A stretch of DNA of 64,000 nucleotides from Pseudooceanicola algae. Lineage in GTDB: Bacteria; Pseudomonadota; Alphaproteobacteria; Rhodobacterales; Rhodobacteraceae. Shown here piece by piece: positions 26,971 to 34,606 of the stretch; the first letter of the stretch is position 1, and the number at the start of each line of letters is the position of its first letter. Location: NCBI RefSeq assembly GCF_003590145.2, contig NZ_CP060436.1, positions 1,460,001-1,524,000 of the forward strand. Reading direction: 5' to 3'. The notes under the pieces were generated by a model, which worked only from the letters and a program-made list of their open reading frames with translations, was not told where the DNA came from and ran no database searches. The position numbers were made by a program, and so were the translations under genes.

Positions 26971-27000
26971 CATCTGGCCCGGAATACTCCCGCCGGAGGC
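26971..27000 (+). repeat. Dispersed repeat, family B copy 5
   Basis: CATCTGGCCCGGAATACTCC plus CGCCGGAGGC. It lies in the dppA-dppB gap and points against the direction of transcription of that operon. Confidence 0.68.
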
Positions 27001-27001
27001 A

Positions 27002-27052
27002 GCGCGCCGCCGTCCGGCGGCGCGCAGATCGGACCGGTTCACCCGGTCCGAT
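27002..27052 (-). terminator. Double hairpin between dppA and dppB
   Basis: GCGCGCCGCCG/CGGCGGCGCGC (27002-27025, 11-bp stem with a two-base loop) and ATCGGACCGG/CCGGTCCGAT (27028-27052, 10-bp stem). They sit just after the dppA stop on the minus strand. No T-tract follows, so they probably attenuate or protect the dppA transcript rather than stop transcription fully. Confidence 0.6.
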
Positions 27053-27060
27053 CCGCTGGT

Positions 27061-28641
27061 TCAGTTCTTCACCACGTCCTTCAGCAACAGAAAGAACGAT
27101 GGCTCCAGCTCAAGCCCTTCGACCGCATCGCTCGACACGGCATTCTGCTTCCAGTTGGCAACAAAGACCCAAGGCGCATCTTCCTGCACGATGACCTGCA
27201 TCTGCTTGTAAAGCGCTGCGCGGTCTTCCTGATCCGTCGCCACCCGCGCCTGTTCCAGCAGGCTGTCGACCTCCGGGTTGGAATAATAGCCGGAATTGAA
27301 GCCACCCTTGTCCGGGAAGGCATCCGTGCGCAGCGCCAGGTATGGCAGAGTGTCGGGATCGTTGGTCATCCAGGCCATCTCCGCCATGTCCGCCTTGCCT
27401 TCCAGACCGGGGTTCACCTCACCAAGGAAGGTGTTCCACTCATAGGTCTCGATGGTGACATCGAATCCAACGGCCTCCAGGTCCGCCTGGATCGCGGTGC
27501 CCATGGCGATCGGATCCAGCATGCCCGACCCGCCTTCAGTGACAAAGAACTTCACCTCCGGCGCCTCGACCCCGGCTTCGGCCAGCAGGGACTTGGCCTT
27601 TTCGGGATCATAGGGATAGGGCTCGAGATCCTCGTTATAGGCCCATGCAAAGGCCGGCGGCGTCGGACCGGCCGCAACTTCGGCCGTCCCTTCCAGCACG
27701 TTTTCAACCAGTGCCGTCTTGTTCACCGCGTAATTCGCCGCCTGACGCACCAGCTTTTCGGCAAAGGGCCCTTCCTTGGCATTCAGGATCAGGAACCAGA
27801 CATGTGGCCCCGCCTGCTCATAGACCTGGAACGCTTCACCTCCAAATTCGCCCAGGGAAACGGGCGGCACCTCGACCATCAGGTCGATCCCCCCGGCCAG
27901 CATCTCGGCGGTGCGGGTATTGCTGTCGGTGATCGGGCGGAAGACGACTGTGTCCAGCCCCGGCTCGCCATCCCAGTAATCGGCATTCTTTTCCAGGATC
28001 ACATGAGTGTTGGATTGCCATTCCACGAACTTGTAGGGGCCGGTGCCGCTCGGGTTGCGCCCGAAATCGGCGCCGCCGGCCGCGACGGCCTCGGGTGAAA
28101 CGATCAGCCCGGTCGGATAGGCCAGGTTCGACAGGAAGGGCGCATAGGGCGCACTCAGGGTAAATTCGACCGTCGCCGCGTCAATCACCGCCACCTCTTC
28201 GACCGAGGAAAAGAAGAAGGCCAGCGGGAAGGGCCCGGTGTCGTGATAGGGATGCCCCTCGTCCAGCATCCGGTCGAAGTTGAACTTCACCGCTTCCGCA
28301 TCGAAGGCCGATCCATCGTGGAACGTGACCCCTTCGCGCAGATGGAAGGTATAGACGGTGCCGTCCTCGCTGATCTCCCAGCCTGTCGCCAGCGCCGGCT
28401 CGACCTCCAGCGTACCGGACTTGTAGCGCACAAGCCCGTCATACATGTTCAGCAGGATGCGGAAATCATTGACCGCGGTATCCGCCGCCGGGTCCAGGGA
28501 CTTCGGCTCTGCCACCTGCCCCACCACAAGCACCCCGGGCGGCGTCTGCGCGGCCACCGGGCCGCCTGCGCCCAGGGCCAGCAAGGCCACGCCTCCGGCA
28601 AGGACTCCCCTGCGGGTCCATCCAAGAATTCCCTGTGTCAT
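27061..28641 (-). CDS. Peptide ABC transporter periplasmic binding protein (DppA-like)
   Basis: A 526-residue SBP_bac_5 protein. The signal peptide carries a twin-arginine-like TRRGVLAGG followed by a hydrophobic stretch and cleavage near VAAQ (about residue 31). The mature part has the family's LDPAADTAVNDFRILLNMYDGLV and LREGVTFHDGSAFDAEAV motifs. It binds the ligand for the DppB/DppC-D/DppF importer; peptides, opines or glycosides are all possible in this family. First gene of the operon, divergent from the DUF1028 gene. Confidence 0.92.
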   Translation of the reverse strand: MTQGILGWTRRGVLAGGVALLALGAGGPVAAQTPPGVLVVGQVAEPKSLDPAADTAVNDFRILLNMYDGLVRYKSGTLEVEPALATGWEISEDGTVYTFHLREGVTFHDGSAFDAEAVKFNFDRMLDEGHPYHDTGPFPLAFFFSSVEEVAVIDAATVEFTLSAPYAPFLSNLAYPTGLIVSPEAVAAGGADFGRNPSGTGPYKFVEWQSNTHVILEKNADYWDGEPGLDTVVFRPITDSNTRTAEMLAGGIDLMVEVPPVSLGEFGGEAFQVYEQAGPHVWFLILNAKEGPFAEKLVRQAANYAVNKTALVENVLEGTAEVAAGPTPPAFAWAYNEDLEPYPYDPEKAKSLLAEAGVEAPEVKFFVTEGGSGMLDPIAMGTAIQADLEAVGFDVTIETYEWNTFLGEVNPGLEGKADMAEMAWMTNDPDTLPYLALRTDAFPDKGGFNSGYYSNPEVDSLLEQARVATDQEDRAALYKQMQVIVQEDAPWVFVANWKQNAVSSDAVEGLELEPSFFLLLKDVVKN

Positions 28642-28678
28642 GAGCCACTCCTATGTCTCGCGGGCTTCATTTATTAAT

Positions 28679-28717
28679 CATGATAAATTGAAGTCATCCA
28701 AATTTTCATGATAAATT
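28679..28717. promoter_or_regulatory. Direct repeat in the dppA/DUF1028 divergent promoter
   Basis: CATGATAAATT occurs at 28679-28689 and 28707-28717, start to start 28 bases, in the most AT-rich part of this area. The flanking bases are also similar. Likely binding sites for a regulator of both genes; the GntR/FadR gene 0.8 kb away is the nearest candidate. Confidence 0.5.
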
Positions 28718-28745
28718 CAAGAGGCAAGTCAGACGGGGGATCTTC

Positions 28746-29441
28746 ATGACCTTTTCCATTCTCGCCCGTGATGCGGAAACAGGCAGGATCGGCGGCGCCG
28801 CGGCGACAGGTTCGCTCTGCGTCGGCGGCTGGGTGCTGCGCGGGCGGCTCGGCGCAGGCCTCTCCGCCAGCCAGGGCACGGCGCCTTCGACCCTCTGGGG
28901 CGAGGCTGTGTTGGACGAAATGGCTGCGGGCCGGACCGCAGCACAGGCCGTCGCGCAGGTCACGAACCCCGACAGCGGCCGCGCCCATCGGCAACTTTCG
29001 GCTCTCGACATCACAGGCACCACGGCGGGCTTCACCGGATCGGCCTCGGTCCCGGCCTGCAACCACCGCGCCGAAACGGATTTCATCGTCGCCGGCAACA
29101 TGCTGACCAGCGAATCGATCCTCGACGCCATGGCCGAAACCTGGACCTCGACACCGGGGCACTTCACGACGCGCCTCCTCGCCACCCTCGCCGCGGCTGA
29201 AAAAGCAGGCAGCGATTCCCGTGGCCTGCTCTCTGCCGCCCTGCTCTGCCTCGGCCCCGAGATGCCGCCGCTTTCGCTACGGATCGACCATTCAACCACG
29301 CCGCTCGCCGACCTCGACCGCCTGCACCGGCGCGCCACCACCGGCACCTACGCGGAATGGAGTCGCCTCGTCCCGACCCGGACACATCCCCAGGCCGCCC
29401 CGAGCGCCGCCGACATCGCCCGCCTCGCGCCGGAGACCTGA
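28746..29441 (+). CDS. DUF1028 family protein
   Basis: A 231-residue protein starting MTFSILARDAETGRIGGAA, the conserved N-terminus of DUF1028, a family with an Ntn-hydrolase-like fold and no firmly known reaction. The conserved GRAHRQLSALD and FIVAGNML segments are present. Some relatives carry a peptidoglycan-binding C-terminal domain, absent here. Divergence from a peptide transporter operon suggests it processes the imported substrate, for instance by amide hydrolysis. That link is inference. Confidence 0.85.
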   Translation: MTFSILARDAETGRIGGAAATGSLCVGGWVLRGRLGAGLSASQGTAPSTLWGEAVLDEMAAGRTAAQAVAQVTNPDSGRAHRQLSALDITGTTAGFTGSASVPACNHRAETDFIVAGNMLTSESILDAMAETWTSTPGHFTTRLLATLAAAEKAGSDSRGLLSAALLCLGPEMPPLSLRIDHSTTPLADLDRLHRRATTGTYAEWSRLVPTRTHPQAAPSAADIARLAPET

Positions 29442-29448
29442 TCCAATC

Positions 29449-29510
29449 GTTTCCCTGTTCCAAATATCCCGGGGGTGAGCGACCTGTCGCGAGGGGGCAG
29501 CGCCCCCTGC
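29449..29510 (+). repeat. Dispersed repeat, family A copy 2
   Basis: Head TTTCCCTGTTCCAAATATCC plus CGGGGG, then GCGAC/GTCGC and a GGGGGC-AGC-GCCCCC hairpin. It lies between the convergent DUF1028 and GntR genes. Confidence 0.75.
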
Positions 29511-29540
29511 CGCAAACAACACTGGCGCAAGGCCCGCCCC

Positions 29541-30254
29541 TTAAGCGCTCAGGAACCGCTTGAGCATCAGTTCTTCCTGACCTTCCATCAAGGCCTCGGC
29601 GGTGGCCATGTGATCGCCCATCACCTGGCGCGCACGCGGCCCGTCCCCGGCCCGAAGGGCCGCGACAAGCTCGACGTGATAGGCCCGCCCCCGCGCCCAA
29701 AGCTCATGGTTCACCGGCTCGTAAAGCCGCCGATAGACCGTCAGATCCGACAGGATCTGCGCCATGAAACCGATGATGAACCCCAGAAGCTCGTTCTCGG
29801 CGTATTCCGCCAGATGCTGATGAAAGCGCAGGGATTGCACCTGCTGTTCGCGCTCTTCCTCCGGGCTGCGGGACGGCATCGCATAGGTGGCGATCACCTG
29901 ATCCAGCGCCGCCAGTTGCGCGGCATCCAGCCGCCCGGCCAGACTCGCCGCCAACTCCGGCTCCAGCAAACGGCGCAACTGGTAGATATCCTTCAGCGTC
30001 AGATCGCGGAAATAGAAATAATTGCCCAACAGGGCCCGCGCCCGTTCCCCCGAGACCTCGTGAACGAAACTGCCGCCGCCCGGACCGGTGCGGGTCTTGA
30101 CCAGGCCCTGCGCCTCCAGAATGCGCATGGCCTCGCGGATCGTGCCCTTGGACATGCCAAACCGCGCGATCATCTCGGCCTCGCCCGGCAGGCGGTCGCC
30201 CATGCGCAGCCCCTGCTCGACGACCCAATCCTTGATCTGGTCGGCGACCTGCAC
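29541..30254 (-). CDS. GntR-family regulator, FadR (FCD) subgroup
   Basis: A 237-residue regulator: winged helix at residues 1-65 (GDRLPGEAEMIARFGMSKGTIREAMRILEAQGLV), then an all-helical FCD ligand domain with metal-binding histidines (FHQHL, GDHMATAEA). With the GTG at 30254 the protein starts right at the first DNA-binding helix. The frame continues upstream to a CTG at 30302 preceded by AGGAG at a seven-base spacing, so the true N-terminus may be 16 residues longer. Likely controls the adjacent dpp/DUF1028 genes. Confidence 0.85.
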   Translation of the reverse strand: MQVADQIKDWVVEQGLRMGDRLPGEAEMIARFGMSKGTIREAMRILEAQGLVKTRTGPGGGSFVHEVSGERARALLGNYFYFRDLTLKDIYQLRRLLEPELAASLAGRLDAAQLAALDQVIATYAMPSRSPEEEREQQVQSLRFHQHLAEYAENELLGFIIGFMAQILSDLTVYRRLYEPVNHELWARGRAYHVELVAALRAGDGPRARQVMGDHMATAEALMEGQEELMLKRFLSA

Positions 30255-30388
30255 GGGGCGCGACCGACGCTGTGCGCCGGGCTTCTTTTCCGGGTCCTTC
30301 AGGGTCTTTCTCCTGCCATGACGCCCTGCCGGGGCCGGTCCTGCCTGCCCGCCTCACCGGGGCACGGATGGCCTGCGAGGATGGCAAG

Positions 30389-30421
30389 AAAAGGGCCGGG
30401 ACACAATGCCCGGCCCTTTCG
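30389..30421 (-). terminator. Terminator of the pyrimidine operon
   Basis: AAAGGGCCGGG (30390-30400) pairs with CCCGGCCCTTT (30409-30419). On the minus strand the stem is followed by TTTTCTT. It lies after the last transporter gene and before the GntR gene. Confidence 0.8.
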
Positions 30422-30445
30422 TCATTCCACGGTCGCGATTGCGCC

Positions 30446-30484
30446 GGATCAGTCCAGCGGATCAGTCCAGCGGATCAGTCCAGC
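30446..30484. repeat. Three perfect 13-bp tandem repeats at the end of the binding-protein gene
   Basis: GGATCAGTCCAGC is repeated three times without mismatch. The stop codon of the minus-strand gene lies inside the copy nearest the coding region. The other two copies are just outside the frame. Confidence 0.85.
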
Positions 30485-31473
30485 GCGACGTCGGTGATCG
30501 CCATCGTATAGGCGCCCTCGGGCTGCTTGGTGATCGCGGGGTTATCCTCGGACACGGCCGACAGCAGCGTCGCCACGGTCTGATCGTAATCCGCCGGGTC
30601 AAGCGCGCCGTTGGAGCCTGCGGTCAGTTTGGCCACCTGGCCCATCATGTATTGCTGATGCTCCAGGGTCTGAGCGCCGGTCTCGTCGAATTCGATGATG
30701 ATCTCGGCGGCCTCGTCGGGGTTTTCCTCGGCGTATTTCCAGCCCTTCATCGAGGCGGCGACGAAACGCGCCATCTCGTCGGCAAAGGCGGGGTCTTCCA
30801 GCTTGTCTTCAAGCACGTAAAGACCGTCTTCAAGCATCCCGAAACCCATGTCGAGATAGTTGAAGTTCACCAGCTCGTCTTCGCTGATGCCGGCATCCAG
30901 AACCTGACCGTATTCGTTGTAGGTCATGGTGGAAATGCAATCGGCCTGACCCTGGATCAGCGGATCGGCCGAGAAGGCCTGCTTGATCACCGTGACGCCG
31001 CCTTCGGAGCCATCGGTCGCCAGACCCAGCGATGCCATCCAGGCATAGAAGGGATATTCGTTGCCGAAGAACCAGACGCCAAGGGTATGGCCAGGGAAAT
31101 CCTCGGGGCTTTCGATACCGCTGGATTTCAGGCAGGTCAGTTGCAGACCGCCGGTCTTGAAGGGCTGGGCGATATTGACCAGCGGCACACCCCGTTCGCG
31201 CGCGGCCAGGGCCGCGGCCATCCAGGTGGTGATGACATCGGCGCCACCGGCGGCAATCACCTGCTCGGGCGCGATATCGGGGCCACCGGCCTTGATCGTC
31301 ACGTCCAGCCCGGCGTCGTCATAGAACCCCTTGGCTTCGGCGACGTAATAGCCGGCGAACTGCGCCTGGGTCACCCATTTCAGCTGCAGCGTCAGCTCTT
31401 CTGCCGCCGCGCCCGAGGCAAGGCCGGTTCCAGCGGTGGCAAGCGCGAGGCTCCCTGCGATCCAGTTTTTCAT
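30475..31473 (-). CDS. NMT1/THI5-type ABC transporter substrate-binding protein
   Basis: A 332-residue periplasmic protein. Signal peptide 1-24 (cleavage after GAAA), then LTLQLKWVTQAQFAGYYVA, the N-terminus of the NMT1/THI5 (pyrimidine-precursor) binding family. The GHTLGVWFFGNEYPFYAW segment is also typical of it. Given the pathway genes in the same operon, it probably binds a pyrimidine or dihydropyrimidine. ATG 31473 begins the clear signal peptide. The gene ends in a 13-bp tandem repeat. Confidence 0.9.
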   Translation of the reverse strand: MKNWIAGSLALATAGTGLASGAAAEELTLQLKWVTQAQFAGYYVAEAKGFYDDAGLDVTIKAGGPDIAPEQVIAAGGADVITTWMAAALAARERGVPLVNIAQPFKTGGLQLTCLKSSGIESPEDFPGHTLGVWFFGNEYPFYAWMASLGLATDGSEGGVTVIKQAFSADPLIQGQADCISTMTYNEYGQVLDAGISEDELVNFNYLDMGFGMLEDGLYVLEDKLEDPAFADEMARFVAASMKGWKYAEENPDEAAEIIIEFDETGAQTLEHQQYMMGQVAKLTAGSNGALDPADYDQTVATLLSAVSEDNPAITKQPEGAYTMAITDVALD

Positions 31474-31514
31474 TTCATAACTCCCAAGTTTGCTTTTGTT
31501 GTCGTCTTTGATTT

Positions 31515-32360
31515 TTATCGTCTTTGCGACGGGTGCCAGAAGGTCACCCAGTGCTCCAGCAGGGACAGCGCCCCGTAGAACAGGGATCCCGCCAGGGCGG
31601 CGACAAAGATCTCGGCCCAGACCATGTCCAGAGAGAGCTGCCCCACCGAAACGGAGATCCGAAAGCCCATTCCCGCAATCGGGGACCCGAAGAATTCCGC
31701 AACGATGGCACCGATCAGCGCCAGCGTCGAGGAGATCTTGAGCCCGTTGAAGACAAAGGGCATGGCAGCGGGCAGCCGGAGTTTCCAGAAGCCCTGCCAA
31801 TAGCTTGCGGCCCAGGTTTGCATCTGGTCGCGTTGCATCTGCGTGGTTTCCTGCAGGCCGGCAGTGATGTTCACCAGCATCGGGAAGAAGACCATGGCGA
31901 CAACGACGGCCGCCTTGGATTGCCAGTCATAGCCATACCACATCACCAGGATCGGTGCGGTGCCCACGATCGGCAGCGCGGCGAGGAAGGACCCCACCGG
32001 CATCAGGCCCCGGCGCAGAAAATCGCTGCGATCAACAAGGATCGCCACCACGAAGGCAGCCGCGATCCCGATGGCAAAGCCCGACAGCGCCCCCTTGACG
32101 AAGGTTTGCACGAAATCACCCCAGAGCATCGGCAGGCTGTCGCCCACCTTGGCGGCAATGACGCTTGGCGCGGGCAGGATGACCAGCGGCACCTGAAGCC
32201 CGCGCACGATCAATTCCCACATGGCAAGGATGGTCAGCCCGAACAGCACCGGCACCAGCAGCTTGACCGCCTGACGGTTGGCGGCGGGGCCATTGGCAAG
32301 GCGCACGTTGACGGCCCAGAGGCCGGCCCACATCAGAAAGGCCGCGATGACAAGGATCAT
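31515..32360 (-). CDS. ABC transporter permease of the pyrimidine operon (second)
   Basis: A 281-residue SsuC/ThiX-type inner-membrane permease with about six helices. The coupling loop is MQTWAASYWQGFWKLRLPAAMPFVFNGLKIS. It forms a heterodimer with the permease at 32440. Its ATG overlaps the stop of a 28-codon open frame that fills the gap between the two permeases, and it also has its own GGGAGG ribosome binding site. Confidence 0.9.
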   Translation of the reverse strand: MILVIAAFLMWAGLWAVNVRLANGPAANRQAVKLLVPVLFGLTILAMWELIVRGLQVPLVILPAPSVIAAKVGDSLPMLWGDFVQTFVKGALSGFAIGIAAAFVVAILVDRSDFLRRGLMPVGSFLAALPIVGTAPILVMWYGYDWQSKAAVVVAMVFFPMLVNITAGLQETTQMQRDQMQTWAASYWQGFWKLRLPAAMPFVFNGLKISSTLALIGAIVAEFFGSPIAGMGFRISVSVGQLSLDMVWAEIFVAALAGSLFYGALSLLEHWVTFWHPSQRR

Positions 32361-32443
32361 GTGCGTGCCTCCCGGTCCGTCAGGCAGGCGCGATGCGACT
32401 GCGCGGCGCGGTCCTGCCCTGCGGCAAATGAAATGTTCATCAT
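32357..32443 (-). CDS. Possible 28-residue micro-ORF bridging the two permease genes
   Basis: ATG at 32443 overlaps the stop of the upstream permease (ATGA), and its TGA overlaps the ATG of the downstream permease (ATGA). It therefore fills the gap exactly. The product would begin MMNISFAAGQDRAA and be polar and arginine-rich, with one cysteine and no membrane helix. It may be a real peptide or just a device that carries ribosomes across the gap. No family is recognised. Confidence 0.35.
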   Translation of the reverse strand: MMNISFAAGQDRAAQSHRACLTDREART

Positions 32444-33354
32444 GCCAGCCCCATCCGCTTCAATACATTGCGTTCGATGGCACCGATCAGCGACACCAGC
32501 CCCGCCGCAAGGATCGCCGTGGCGAACAGCGCCGCCCAGATCTGCACCGTTTGTCCGTAATAGCTGCCTGACAGCAGGCGCGCGCCCAGCCCCTGGCCGC
32601 CACCGGCCGGCAGTTCGGCCACGATGGTCCCGACCAGCGACGAGGCGACGCCGATCTTGAGCGAAGCGAACAGGTAGGGCGCCGAAGCCGGCATCCGCAG
32701 CTTGGCAAAGGTCTGGGTCCGCGTTGCGCTCCAGGTGCGCATCAGGTCGAGGTCCATCGGCGAGGGGCTGCGCAGCCCTTTCACCATGCCGACCACCACC
32801 GGAAAGAAGCTGAGGTAGGCACTGATCAGCGCCTTGGGCACCAGCCCCTGCAACCCGACCGAGGCCAGCACCACGATGATCATCGGCGCAATGGCCAGGA
32901 TCGGGATCGTCTGGCTGGCAATGGCCCATGGCATGACGCTCATGTCCATGGCGCGGCTGTGCACGATGCCGATGGCCAGCAGAATCCCCATGGTCGAGCC
33001 GATCAGGAACCCCAGACCGGTCGCCGACAGGGTCACCCAGCCGTGAAAGACCAGGCTGCGCTTGCTGGTCGGTGCGACCTGCATGGTGGTTTTCCAAAGC
33101 TCGTTCACCACCTGATGCGGGGCCGGAAGACGCGGTTTCTGCTGAGACCAGCTTTGCCCCCAATAGGCCGGGTTCCCGATCGCCAGAGCCACGGCGGGCA
33201 TGTCGCGCCGGGCTGCATTGCCCTCGGGGTGGACGACGGCGCCTTGCCGTTCGGCCATGCTGAGGCCCAACTTGATGTTCATCGGCACGCAGGCCAGGTA
33301 CCACAGCCCGACCAGCACGGCGACCACGACAAGAACCGGAGCAAGCCGCCTCAT
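32440..33354 (-). CDS. ABC transporter permease of the pyrimidine operon (first)
   Basis: A 304-residue SsuC-type permease. It has an N-terminal helix (LAPVLVVVAVLVGLWYLA), a periplasmic loop of about 65 residues, then five more helices with the coupling loop MRTWSATRTQTFAKLRMPASAPYLF. The ATG at 33354 overlaps the acetyltransferase stop (ATGA); an ATG nine bases upstream is also in frame. Works with the ATPase at 33814 and the binding protein at 30475. Confidence 0.9.
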   Translation of the reverse strand: MRRLAPVLVVVAVLVGLWYLACVPMNIKLGLSMAERQGAVVHPEGNAARRDMPAVALAIGNPAYWGQSWSQQKPRLPAPHQVVNELWKTTMQVAPTSKRSLVFHGWVTLSATGLGFLIGSTMGILLAIGIVHSRAMDMSVMPWAIASQTIPILAIAPMIIVVLASVGLQGLVPKALISAYLSFFPVVVGMVKGLRSPSPMDLDLMRTWSATRTQTFAKLRMPASAPYLFASLKIGVASSLVGTIVAELPAGGGQGLGARLLSGSYYGQTVQIWAALFATAILAAGLVSLIGAIERNVLKRMGLA

Positions 33355-33827
33355 GGCCGCCACTCCATCCGGATCTCGGTCAGCGTCGCGGGCGGCGTGG
33401 GCAGGTAGGACCCGGTCACCACAAAGCCTTCGCGGTGGTAGAACCGTTGCGCGGCTTCATTTGGCGCATGAGTATGCAGCCAAAGGAAATCGCGCCCCTG
33501 CTTCACCCGGTCCATCAGCGCCCGCCCGACACCCCGGCCGGGATACGCGCAATAAAAGCCACCGATCTTCAGGGTTTCGGGATCCAGCGACAGGTAGGCC
33601 TCGACCGGGTCGCCGGCGACCCAGATCTCGCGCTTTGGCAGGGCAGCGGCGATGCCGGTTTCCAGTTCGTCCCGGCTGGCGTCGCGGGGCATCCAGTCGG
33701 TCGCCTCGATCCACTGATCGACCACGGCAGCGCAGGCCACCACGTCATCGGCCTGCGCCCGGCGGATCGTCACTGGGTCGGTTAACGGGTCAGTCCCCGG
33801 GTCCGTCACAGAACTAGTCATAGGCAT
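33351..33827 (-). CDS. GNAT-family N-acetyltransferase inside the pyrimidine operon
   Basis: A 158-residue GNAT. The acetyl-CoA loop is YPGRGVGRALMDRV, and HAPNEAAQRFYHREGF is the matching C-terminal motif. It overlaps the ATPase gene at one end and the first permease gene at the other, so it is translated with the transporter. It might acetylate a pathway amine such as beta-alanine or 3-aminoisobutyrate, but nothing in the sequence proves this. ATG 33821 is an alternative start. Confidence 0.83.
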   Translation of the reverse strand: MPMTSSVTDPGTDPLTDPVTIRRAQADDVVACAAVVDQWIEATDWMPRDASRDELETGIAAALPKREIWVAGDPVEAYLSLDPETLKIGGFYCAYPGRGVGRALMDRVKQGRDFLWLHTHAPNEAAQRFYHREGFVVTGSYLPTPPATLTEIRMEWRP

Positions 33828-34596
33828 GACCCGCCCGCAGACCTTCACGAACTCTTTGAGCGATTTCAAGGAATTCCGGCGTGTCCCTGATGTCCAGCGG
33901 GCGCTCTTTCGGCAAGGGGCTGTCGATCACATCGGTGATCCGTCCGGGGCGCGGGCTCATCACCACGATCTTGGTGCTCAGATAGACCGCTTCGGGGATC
34001 GAATGGGTGACGAAGCCGATGGTCTTGCCGGTGCGCGCCCAAAGCTTCAGCAGCTCCTCGTTGAGGTGATCGCGCACGATCTCGTCCAGCGCCCCGAAGG
34101 GTTCATCCATCAGCAGGATATCCGCATCGAAAGCCAGGGACCGCGCGATGCTGGCGCGCTGCTGCATCCCGCCGCTCAATTGCCAGGGGAACTTCTTGCC
34201 GAAGCCCGCGAGATCGACGAGGTCCAGCACCTTTTCCACCCTCTTGGCCTGCTCAGAGCGGGAAAACCCCATGATCTCCAGAGGCAGGCGGATGTTCCCG
34301 GCGATGGTGCGCCAGGGATATAGCCCTGCTGCCTGGAAGACATAGCCATAGGCGCGCGCCTTGCGGGCCTCCTCGGGGGTCATGCCATTGACGGTCAGGG
34401 CCCCACCGGTGGGGGTTTCCAGCGCCGCGATACAACGCAGGAATGTCGTCTTGCCGCAGCCCGAAGGCCCAATGAAACTGACGAAATCGCCCTTGCCGAT
34501 GGCCAGATTGACATCCTTCAGGGCTTGCACCGGCCCGTCATTCGTCTCGAAGGTCAGATCAAGGCTTTTCGCCTCGATCACAGGTACTTGCACCAC
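33814..34596 (-). CDS. ABC transporter ATP-binding protein of the pyrimidine operon
   Basis: A 260-residue SsuB/TauB-type ATPase. Walker A GPSGCGKTT, signature LSGGMQQRASIARSL, Walker B ILLMDEPFGALD and the switch histidine in GFVTHSIPEAVYLS. It energises the two permeases downstream. The start is 10 bases after the dihydropyrimidinase stop, and the end overlaps the acetyltransferase start by 14 bases. Confidence 0.92.
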   Translation of the reverse strand: MVQVPVIEAKSLDLTFETNDGPVQALKDVNLAIGKGDFVSFIGPSGCGKTTFLRCIAALETPTGGALTVNGMTPEEARKARAYGYVFQAAGLYPWRTIAGNIRLPLEIMGFSRSEQAKRVEKVLDLVDLAGFGKKFPWQLSGGMQQRASIARSLAFDADILLMDEPFGALDEIVRDHLNEELLKLWARTGKTIGFVTHSIPEAVYLSTKIVVMSPRPGRITDVIDSPLPKERPLDIRDTPEFLEIAQRVREGLRAGHAYD

Positions 34597-34606
34597 GTTT
34601 CTAACC

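Noticed and set aside
25717-28098. 793-codon plus-strand open frame across the dpp genes
   Set aside because: Composition is His/Gln/Arg-rich shadow sequence. The minus strand encodes clear transporter proteins with intact motifs.
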